Shown here: in pieces, positions 7,501 to 11,074 of the stretch
How the letters are laid out: each line of letters starts with the position of its first letter
How positions within the stretch are numbered: the stretch's first letter is position 1
Assembly (NCBI GenBank): GCA_046303375.1
Contig: JBKCGB010000039.1
Location: forward strand, 1 to 11,074
Reading direction: 5' to 3'
Length of the DNA: 11,074 nucleotides
Source of the DNA: UBA965 sp046303375
GTDB lineage: Bacteria > Chloroflexota > Chloroflexia > Chloroflexales > Roseiflexaceae
The notes under the pieces: generated by a model
Database searches by the model: none
Told to the model about the DNA's origin: nothing
What the model saw: the letters and a program-made list of their open reading frames with translations, nothing else
Made by a program: the position numbers and the translations under genes

Positions 7501-7763
7501 GTGCTTTCGCCAGTACCAGCCCAAATCACGTTTGAATCAGCATCAGCCACAGCCAGGGCACCGATAGATGAGGTAGTAAAAAATCCATCGGATACATTTT
7601 CCCAGTACTGTCCGGCGTCGGTGGTTTTCCAGACACCGCCGGCACATGCACCAAAGTAAAAGATGTTGTTGTCGCGCGGGTCACCAGCTACTGCCAGTAC
7701 GCGCCCACCACGAAATGGTCCAATACAGCGCCATTTCATCAGCCCATCAAACTGACCACTCAT
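4584..7763 (-). CDS. Large BNR/Asp-box repeat protein (sortilin/VPS10-like, often named glycosyl hydrolase)
   Basis: This 1059-residue protein begins with a beta-propeller region (about 1-710). Eleven Asp-box-like motifs of the form S/T-x-D-x-G-x-T-W lie near residues 47, 102, 153, 211, 262, 308, 349, 500, 567, 620 and 664. The middle motif HGDNHDLWIDPN (322-333) followed by GNDGG (341-345) is typical of the sortilin/VPS10-like bacterial family. A beta domain resembling FlgD/Ig folds follows (about 785-900, ending in PGEYTVQL), then helices to the end (905-1059). Databases often call such proteins glycosyl hydrolases, but no catalytic residues are identifiable and the substrate is unknown. 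No signal peptide is visible, so it is probably cytoplasmic unless exported another way. The ATG at 7763 has AAGG six bases upstream. It is transcribed alone and ends at a strong terminator. Confidence 0.85.
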   Translation of the reverse strand: MSGQFDGLMKWRCIGPFRGGRVLAVAGDPRDNNIFYFGACAGGVWKTTDAGQYWENVSDGFFTTSSIGALAVADADSNVIWAGTGESTIRIDVSHGDGVYRSTDAGKTWRHMGLTDTRHIAKVRIHPNNPDVVWVAAFGHAFGPNTERGIYKTTDGGETWRKVLYRDENSGAIDLTVDMTNPRMLYATTWQAHRKFWDISSGGAGSAIYRSKDGGETWEDISRNQGLPRGILGKMGITASPAKAGRVWCLIQHAEAPGLYRSDNGGDTWTHVCDSELLVSRAWYYMHVHADPVDPDTVYINNLAFWKSTDAGATFSQIDTPHGDNHDLWIDPNRNYRMIQGNDGGANISFNTGMTWTSIYNQPTSQYYHIGVDNRVPYRVYGTQQDNSSLAVPSRTPSTSIPWSAVVIAGTGESGYITVDPKDDNIVYLGAIGSSSGGGNCLQRYDERTKQIRLVTTWPEAMSGEGAIKHKYRFAWTYPIVFSPHDANVLYAAGNVVFKTTNEGQSWTPISPDLTRNDPAKLQVTGGPIDRDSVGAEVYCTVFSFAESPHRRGELWAGTDDGLVQVSRDAGNSWQNVTPKNMPEWGMVTSLEVSPHDANTVTISVAAHKLDDYRPYIFRTTDSGATWKLLVAGIKNDHFVRIVREDSERKGLLFAGTETNLYVSFDGGAHWELFQLNLPVCPIYDLIIKNGDLVCGTHGRAMWILDDITPLRQFNPSIRDSAAHLFAPRPSERILTALFENEDDTGTPGKNYMAGLGDVCAHTVHVTPEGAIERTFLDSGANPPRGAIVTYWLKETASEPIRLAFYDAKGTLINEFFSRPEGTKVEKSDDKHDLRRTTANAGWNRFVWDMRIKALPKIAGKDPVAGSLIYGPKVPPGEYTVQLTAGGQTLTQSFTIVKDAYATDATQEDLEAQFKMLMQIYNRTGETVAMLNHMRDVRAQLDGWHKRLGRDAATAHLATEAKALYDKVLEVEKEIQVPDLKPGWPGQMNHGTKLFAKLGAIADAVSVGNYRPTDQAVAVFSNMSEEIDEVFSRMRGLASGEIAAFAKKVAAAVVGNVVA

Positions 7764-7811
7764 GTCTTACCTTCTTTCAATACCAGCGTGGAAACCGGAA
7801 TCTGTGCCCTT

Positions 7812-7842
7812 ATTATATACTGCAACCCTTTATATACTGCAA
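7812..7842 (-). promoter_or_regulatory. Candidate promoter of the BNR-repeat gene
   Basis: On the minus strand TTGCAG (7842-7837) lies 17 bases from TATATA (7819-7814), or 19 bases from TATAAT (7817-7812). A second TTGCAG occurs at 7825-7820 because the region is a tandem repeat. Transcription would begin near 7805 and give a leader of about 40 bases carrying AAGG. The repeated elements make the exact -35/-10 pair uncertain. Confidence 0.45.
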
Positions 7843-7846
7843 CTCT
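7813..7846. repeat. Two tandem 17-bp repeats over the BNR-gene promoter
   Basis: Units at 7813-7829 and 7830-7846 are directly adjacent and differ at one of 17 positions; each begins TTATATACTGCAAC. The unit length is close to 1.6 helix turns, and both copies overlap the probable -35 and -10 elements of the large minus-strand gene. They may be paired binding sites for a regulator, or a simple slippage duplication. The surrounding non-coding interval (7764-7973) shows nothing else beyond the two opposing promoters. Confidence 0.8.
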
Positions 7847-7913
7847 CATATTGTCTGCATCTCATGCGCATAGAGATACCCATACACTTCGATACTTCAA
7901 TATTAATCACTTT

Positions 7914-7941
7914 TTGCATTACGTATATATTCATGTATACT
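7914..7941 (+). promoter_or_regulatory. Candidate promoter of the 67-residue membrane protein gene
   Basis: TTGCAT (7914-7919) and TATACT (7936-7941) are separated by 16 bases; they match four and five consensus positions. Transcription would start near 7948, about 26 bases before the ATG. The strong AGGAGGT ribosome site (7963-7969) would lie in this leader. Confidence 0.55.
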
Positions 7942-7973
7942 ACGCAGACACAATTGTTCATGAGGAGGTCGTC

Positions 7974-8177
7974 ATGTATTCACTTCTGCGTGCAGTTGGA
8001 CTGCGGGCTATGGCCATTCAGCAGCTCCCACTGATGGTTGCCTCGTTGCTCATCATGGAGGGAATTATCGAATTTGTCGGTGAGATGCATAGTTTCATTC
8101 TCGAGCTCGGTTTTTTCTTTGTGATCTGGTTTGTGCTCGATTTCTTGGTCAACAAGCTCGTTTCCAAACCACAATAA
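7974..8177 (+). CDS. Small membrane protein of unknown function (67 residues)
   Basis: The product is not recognised. It has a short basic N-terminus and two hydrophobic segments, about residues 16-34 and 41-58. Three acidic residues, Glu29, Glu33 and Glu37, lie at the end of the first segment and in the link between them. A lysine-containing tail follows. It could span the membrane twice, with both ends inside. The ATG at 7974 is chosen over the longer in-frame opening from 7788 because a consensus AGGAGGT ends at 7969, and the candidate promoter lies just before it. It is the only plus-strand gene between two minus-strand units and appears monocistronic. A hairpin follows the stop. The good expression signals argue that it is a real gene. 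Confidence 0.75.
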   Translation: MYSLLRAVGLRAMAIQQLPLMVASLLIMEGIIEFVGEMHSFILELGFFFVIWFVLDFLVNKLVSKPQ

Positions 8178-8187
8178 CACCAGTGAT

Positions 8188-8220
8188 ACACCCCCACATC
8201 AGGTAGCGATGTAGGGGTGT
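8188..8220. terminator. Hairpin between convergent genes, probable weak terminator
   Basis: Arms 8188-8200 and 8208-8220 pair at 12 of 13 positions around a seven-base loop. The hairpin sits between the plus-strand small membrane gene (stop at 8177) and the minus-strand DUF4287 gene (stop at 8228), where a two-way terminator is expected. Neither strand shows a clear T-run after the stem, so strength is doubtful. Confidence 0.5.
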
Positions 8221-8227
8221 GTGTAGT

Positions 8228-8437
8228 TTAAGCGGGTTTTTGTGCACGATAATAGGCCACCAGTGCATTGGCATGACCATGCCCCATCTGGTAGGTCGTT
8301 TTGAGTGCGTTGACCATTTCCATGTGTGCCATATCCTGCATACCATCAAGAATACTGAGCCAGTAGGCGATCGGCTGGCCATACTTCTTTTCAATCGATG
8401 GGAAGTACGAGGCTGGGCCTGAGGGTTTGTCAGTCAT
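8228..8437 (-). CDS. DUF4287 domain protein
   Basis: The 69-residue protein is nearly all one small domain. YFPSIEKKYGQPIAYWL (11-27) and the later MGHGHANALVAYY (51-63) are the hallmark segments of the DUF4287 family, whose function is not known. The domain is mostly helical with no membrane segment or signal peptide, so it is cytoplasmic. It is the last gene of the minus-strand group, 36 bp after the membrane protein gene, and ends just before the hairpin at 8188-8220. Its ribosome site is weak (GAGAG about seven bases upstream of 8437). Confidence 0.85.
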   Translation of the reverse strand: MTDKPSGPASYFPSIEKKYGQPIAYWLSILDGMQDMAHMEMVNALKTTYQMGHGHANALVAYYRAQKPA

Positions 8438-8473
8438 TGGTTACTCTCTTATCTTGTACGCATACGATACAGT

Positions 8474-8893
8474 CTATGAACGCTCTAGTGCCCGTAGTGG
8501 TGGCACAAACATAGCGAGGAACAGCACATTCAACACCAGATTCCCAGGTAATCCAGCAGCCAATGATCCACTACAGTCCACCACAAACCAGGCATACAAG
8601 GCGTACTGCATGAGGCGAGGCAGGGCGGGGATTGCCGCAAAGGATTGCGGTGTAGCCAGGAGATACATGAGCACGCCCCAGCCGACCATGGTGCCACCTA
8701 GCACCGCATTAACGGCGCGAGTATCCGCACTAAATGCTGCCGGGTCGCCATCAAACGGCCATTTGAGCAGATCAAACAAGGTACGCCACACCACGTCAGT
8801 GGCTGGATAGCTGGCTAGCGCACAGGCGATACCCGTCGCAATGGTAATCAGGCAGGCAATTTTCAACCAGCGCATGTAATGTGTGTGCGTCAT
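8474..8893 (-). CDS. Hypothetical four-helix membrane protein
   Basis: The 139-residue protein has four hydrophobic stretches, about residues 9-28, 62-81, 94-112 and 116-133. Conserved-looking points are WPFDG (45-49), a GGTMVGWGV turn-and-helix (66-74) and WFVVDCSGSLAAGLPGN (102-118). These resemble a family of uncharacterised bacterial membrane proteins with the pattern W-x-V-D-x-x-G-S-x-x-x-G. No enzyme or transporter role can be assigned. The start at 8893 is chosen because AAAGGA lies six bases upstream. Longer in-frame starts reach back to 8968, into the neighbouring gene, and lack such a site. It follows the nucleotidyltransferase gene by 65 bp and precedes the DUF4287 gene by 36 bp. 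Confidence 0.75.
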   Translation of the reverse strand: MTHTHYMRWLKIACLITIATGIACALASYPATDVVWRTLFDLLKWPFDGDPAAFSADTRAVNAVLGGTMVGWGVLMYLLATPQSFAAIPALPRLMQYALYAWFVVDCSGSLAAGLPGNLVLNVLFLAMFVPPLRALERS

Positions 8894-8958
8894 TGTTGTT
8901 CCTTTCATTATGGCTATCAAAACAAGCCTGGTGGAGTCAAGCGCATTTCGTAGCGTCT

Positions 8959-9732
8959 TTAATCCCACACGATACCGATTTTTTCACCGACCACACGCAC
9001 CATTTCCACTGCAAAACGGTAGGTAGCCGCATGGTTGATGTCGATCTCACGGTGCTCACGGCGCCACACCAGCGCATTGGCGATGATACCGGCGTGTGTG
9101 GGCAATTGCTGCATGGCCCACTCGGCGGCGACACGCTTGGATACCTGCGTGCCGGTGTTCCATGCATACAGGGCGCGACACATGGTGAGGATGATATAGG
9201 CCTGGGATGGGCGTGAATCCCGGGCATGGCTCACCCAGTCGCGCCATTCGCCCACTTGGCGTCGCACGTTGTCACGGAACTCGGTGGCGCTGATGTCGGG
9301 AATGATGCAATCAGGCGCAGGTCCCATCAGCACCACACTCTGGTGGCGGATGGTATACCAGTTGATGAGCCAGTCGATGCCGGCATCTTTGATGTTAAAG
9401 GGTTCACCCGGGCTAATCACCGCAATCGGGCTGCGCTGTGTTTTGAACGTCTGCAAGGCCTGCGTACTGATATAGGCGATTTCGATGCGCCCAGCCCAAT
9501 CGGGGAATAGCGCCTCCAAGGCCTGATGCCATGTATCGAGGCGCGCAAAGAGTACCGTATCGATGTCGTGCGTCAGCACCACCAGCAGGTCGATATCGCT
9601 GATGTCGTCGTCGAAGTCACCCCACACGGCTGAACCGTACAGGTAGATGCCCACGAGTGCATCACCGAGCTGAGTCGGGAGTGCGCTGGTCACGGTTTCC
9701 AGTACGGGTTGGATGGTGGCTGGCGTATGCAT
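8959..9732 (-). CDS. AadA-like aminoglycoside nucleotidyltransferase family protein
   Basis: The 257-residue protein has the two-domain layout of AadA/ANT(3'')(9) enzymes. The N-terminal nucleotidyltransferase core has GIYLYGSAVWGDF (28-40) with Gly33-Ser34 and metal-binding Asp46 and Asp48 in SDIDLLVV. Glu84 in RIEIAY is at the place of the third acidic residue. The C-terminal domain (about 118-250, DUF4111 type) includes LTMCRALYAWNTG (182-194) and SKRVAAEWAMQQLP (198-211), close to the AadA pattern. In AadA these parts adenylylate streptomycin and spectinomycin. The central PWxYPAKRELQFGEW-like stretch of classical AadA is replaced, so antibiotic modification is uncertain. The start at 9732 is 10 bases after the SDR stop; an in-frame extension to 9771 runs inside the SDR gene. 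Confidence 0.82.
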   Translation of the reverse strand: MHTPATIQPVLETVTSALPTQLGDALVGIYLYGSAVWGDFDDDISDIDLLVVLTHDIDTVLFARLDTWHQALEALFPDWAGRIEIAYISTQALQTFKTQRSPIAVISPGEPFNIKDAGIDWLINWYTIRHQSVVLMGPAPDCIIPDISATEFRDNVRRQVGEWRDWVSHARDSRPSQAYIILTMCRALYAWNTGTQVSKRVAAEWAMQQLPTHAGIIANALVWRREHREIDINHAATYRFAVEMVRVVGEKIGIVWD

Positions 9733-9742
9733 TTGGCAGTGC

Positions 9743-10495
9743 CTATTTTTTGATGCCGGCGAGACCACCATCGACTACCACGACTTGCCCAGTCATCCAC
9801 GTGGATGTCAAGACGGCTTCAGCGATGTGTGCCACATCAGCGGCCGTGCCAATCCGCCCAAGTGGGTGTAGCTGGCGCGACGCTTCCAATGCGGTGGGAT
9901 TGCGCGTAATCGGCAGTGCCATAGTCGTGTCTACCAGCCCAGGCGCAATCACATTGACGCGAATGTTGCGCGCCGCATAGCTGGCTGCTGTGGCCCGCGC
10001 CAGCCCTTCGACACCAGCTTTGGCGGCAGCGATAGCTTCGTGATTGGCAAAACCAATTTGTGCAGCGGCCGTCGAAAAGAGCAGGATAGCGCCGCCATCT
10101 GCTTGGCGTTGCATTTTTTCGGTCACCGCACGCGTCACATAAAACGCCGCATGCAGATTCTGCGTGATGGTCGCATGCCATTCATCGAGCGACGTACGGT
10201 GAGCACTTTTGAGCAGAATACTACCTACTGCCAGCACCACATAATCAATACGCCCATACGTGGCAATAATCTGCGTGAGTGCCTGCTGTACGGTATCAGG
10301 TTGAGTAGCATCCATGGGGATAGCCCAGGCTGCAAGTGCATCCGCAGTCGTTCCTAGCCGGTCCGCGCTCCGGGCGGATACCACCAACTGTGTGGTGGGG
10401 GCGAGCCGCGTCGCGAGTGCATGCCCGATACCGCTAGTAGCACCAATAATCCATGCAACGGGGAGGCTCGAGTGTGTAGTAGGCGATTCACTCAT
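9743..10495 (-). CDS. SDR-family oxidoreductase-like protein lacking the catalytic Tyr
   Basis: With the start at 10495 the protein has 250 residues, the standard length of a short-chain dehydrogenase. The nucleotide-binding loop GATSGIG (18-24), an SAR-type segment after strand 2 (SARSADR, 40-46), the structural Asn113, Ser141 in FSTAA and Lys159 are all present. The late RVNVIAPGL (179-187) and VVVDGGLAGI (239-248) segments are standard. Position 155 of the Y-x-x-x-K motif holds Ile (IAAAK) in place of Tyr, so normal SDR chemistry is doubtful. No membrane helix or signal peptide is seen. Starts at 10516 or 10513 are possible, but they would leave under ten leader bases from the predicted transcript start. 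No strong ribosome site precedes any of them. It leads the minus-strand operon and is followed at 10 bases by the nucleotidyltransferase. Confidence 0.85.
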   Translation of the reverse strand: MSESPTTHSSLPVAWIIGATSGIGHALATRLAPTTQLVVSARSADRLGTTADALAAWAIPMDATQPDTVQQALTQIIATYGRIDYVVLAVGSILLKSAHRTSLDEWHATITQNLHAAFYVTRAVTEKMQRQADGGAILLFSTAAAQIGFANHEAIAAAKAGVEGLARATAASYAARNIRVNVIAPGLVDTTMALPITRNPTALEASRQLHPLGRIGTAADVAHIAEAVLTSTWMTGQVVVVDGGLAGIKK

Positions 10496-10531
10496 TGGAG
10501 GCTCGTTTCTCATCATAACAATACTGCATTG

Positions 10532-10540
10532 AGTATACCA
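10532..10540 (-). promoter_or_regulatory. Candidate extended -10 promoter of the SDR operon
   Basis: On the minus strand TGGTATACT (10540-10532) is an extended -10 with TATACT, five of six consensus. No convincing -35 lies 16-18 bases further up. Transcription would begin near 10525, about 30 bases before the ATG at 10495, and would cover the four minus-strand genes down to 8228. The stretch 10541-10620 shows no other feature. Confidence 0.45.
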
Positions 10541-10624
10541 ATAATCATAGCGCTACCCCACTGTTTCATCCCCAAAACATGCTCACCGGTCATAACCACA
10601 CACCAAAGTCATACACATTTCCAA

Positions 10625-10653
10625 TTGTGAGTGCATATTCATATGAATATGCT
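10625..10653 (+). promoter_or_regulatory. Candidate promoter of the repeat lipoprotein gene
   Basis: TTGTGA (10625-10630) and TATGCT (10648-10653) lie 17 bases apart, each matching four of six consensus positions. Transcription would begin near 10660 and give a leader of about 59 bases ending in AAGGAG. The palindrome at 10633-10652 fills the spacer and overlaps the -10, so a bound protein there would block the polymerase. Confidence 0.45.
10633..10652. promoter_or_regulatory. Perfect 20-bp palindrome, probable operator
   Basis: GCATATTCAT and ATGAATATGC are perfect 10-base inverted arms with no spacer. The site lies between the -35-like and -10-like elements of the lipoprotein gene. This is the usual place for a dimeric helix-turn-helix repressor. 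Being A+T-rich and without a loop or T-run, it is unlikely to be a terminator. No regulator gene is nearby, so the binding protein is unknown. Confidence 0.7.
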
Positions 10654-10718
10654 AACATATTGCAAGAAGTAAATAATGAATCGCTACGGTTGATTGTTCC
10701 AGACTGCAAGGAGTTATC

Positions 10719-10982
10719 GTGACTCGTTTATTGCTCATTGTATGCATGTGCGCATTATTCGTATCCTGTGGGAATGGCAACAATGCGTCAACCACAGCAA
10801 CACCAGCTGCACCAGATACCACCGCAGCAATACCCCAAAAAGATGGTCCATGTGATACAGCAGATACCCGCACCATCATCGATGGTGTAGACGCTGTCTG
10901 CAAGCGCAACAGTGTGGGTGAGTTAGCGTGGACAGTTGCCAACGCCAGTGATACCGATACTCCACGTGTCGACGGCCCCTGA
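10719..10982 (+). CDS. Small putative lipoprotein with Cys-containing repeat, interrupted or ended by TGA
   Basis: The 87-residue product starts at GTG 10719, with AAGGAG (10708-10713) five bases upstream. Residues 2-16 form a lipoprotein-type signal ending in LFVSC, with the acceptor Cys17; Phe at -3 makes the lipobox slightly unusual. A Thr/Ala/Pro-rich linker (22-40) follows, then a small domain (42-84). That domain has DGPC45, VC61 and a final W71, a pattern seen in many secreted actinobacterial-type proteins with Cys, about 15 residues, Cys, then G-x-L-x-W. The function is not recognised. A second copy of the domain begins at residue 85 but meets TGA (10980-10982) at the position of Cys45. 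The gene may thus be truncated by a nonsense mutation. It has its own promoter and palindrome. Confidence 0.65.
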   Translation: MTRLLLIVCMCALFVSCGNGNNASTTATPAAPDTTAAIPQKDGPCDTADTRTIIDGVDAVCKRNSVGELAWTVANASDTDTPRVDGP

Positions 10983-11074
10983 GTCAACGCTGACGAACGT
11001 GCTACTATCGACGGGAGAGAAGTCATCTGCATGCTTAATAGTGCCGGTAGCTTGTCTTGGCAGTCTCCAAATCC
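10842..11074 (+). repeat. Tandem 43-codon coding repeat, second copy cut by window edge
   Basis: Copy 1 is 10842-10970 and copy 2 begins at 10971, in the same reading frame. Shared positions include DGP, an AD-x-R segment, IDG, a V/I-x-C, NS-x-G-x-L-x-W. Synonymous codon differences (for example GGT/GGC and CCA/CCC in DGP) show the duplication is not recent. The repeat is aligned by eye at the protein level. Confidence 0.75.
10983..11074 (+). pseudogene. In-frame continuation of the lipoprotein repeat beyond TGA
   Basis: After the TGA the frame stays open for 30 full codons to the edge. It encodes residues matching the first repeat, including ADE-R, IDG, VIC and NSAGSLSW. The best explanation is a gene of two or more repeats broken by one base change (TGT or TGC to TGA). 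Translation through the TGA cannot be excluded. The true 3' end lies outside the window. Confidence 0.55.

Noticed and set aside
7813..7846. Start of a CRISPR array
   Set aside because: The two 17-bp units are adjacent with no spacer, only two copies exist and no cas gene is present.
8149..8394. Minus-strand frame of 81 codons overlapping the DUF4287 gene
   Set aside because: It is a frame shadow of the recognisable DUF4287 protein and crosses the convergent hairpin.
10980..10982. Alternative genetic code in which TGA is read as an amino acid
   Set aside because: ccmC, ccmA and the acetyltransferase gene all end at TGA in well-placed stop-start overlaps, so TGA is a normal stop here.
10652..11032. 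Minus-strand open frame of 126 codons opposite the lipoprotein gene
   Set aside because: It lies wholly opposite a gene with a strong ribosome site and a lipoprotein signal, and its protein is low-complexity Ser/Ala/Val-rich without domain features. It is the reverse of the repeat.

Overview
The window reads as an ordinary chromosomal stretch of a mesophilic bacterium with a mid-range G+C content. The Ccm proteins suggest Chloroflexota: CcmC carries a long Cys-containing insertion, and CcmE uses a Cys-x-x-x-Tyr haem site instead of the usual His. This assignment is an inference from protein style, not from a marker gene. The standard genetic code is used, since TGA, TAG and TAA all serve as stops. 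No tRNA, rRNA, CRISPR array, transposase or phage gene was seen.

Left part (1-3417, minus strand): a System I cytochrome c maturation cluster in the order ccmA-ccmB, then ccmC-ccmD-ccmE-ccmF, with ccmF cut by the left edge. ccmA/ccmB and ccmC/ccmD share ATGA stop-start overlaps, and ccmD/ccmE overlap by 8 bp. A 143-bp gap between ccmB and ccmC holds its own promoter-like sequence, so the cluster may be two transcripts. Together the genes would pass haem across the membrane (CcmC, CcmD), load it on CcmE, release it with the CcmAB ATPase, and attach it to apocytochrome at CcmF. No ccmG or ccmH lies in the window.

Middle (3418-4571, plus strand): a divergent promoter region, then a GNAT acetyltransferase overlapping (ATGA) a stand-alone ChrB C-terminal-type protein. 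A strong hairpin follows, whose T-run belongs to the opposite strand.

Centre (4584-7763, minus strand): one very large gene for a 1059-residue protein with about eleven Asp-box (BNR) repeats, sortilin/VPS10-like, with no signal peptide. Its upstream region carries two tandem 17-bp repeats over the probable promoter. A small 67-residue membrane protein is read divergently from a well-formed promoter and ribosome-binding site.

Right part (8228-10495, minus strand): a likely four-gene operon reading SDR-family protein, AadA-like nucleotidyltransferase, four-helix membrane protein, DUF4287 protein. The SDR lacks the usual catalytic tyrosine.

Right edge (10633-11074, plus strand): a small lipoprotein gene behind a promoter containing a perfect 20-bp palindrome. 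Its reading frame contains a 43-codon repeat. The second copy continues in the same frame past a TGA that sits exactly where the first copy has a cysteine. The 17-bp tandem repeat, the palindrome and this TGA-for-Cys repeat are the least ordinary signals in the window; no wholly new multi-gene system was evident.
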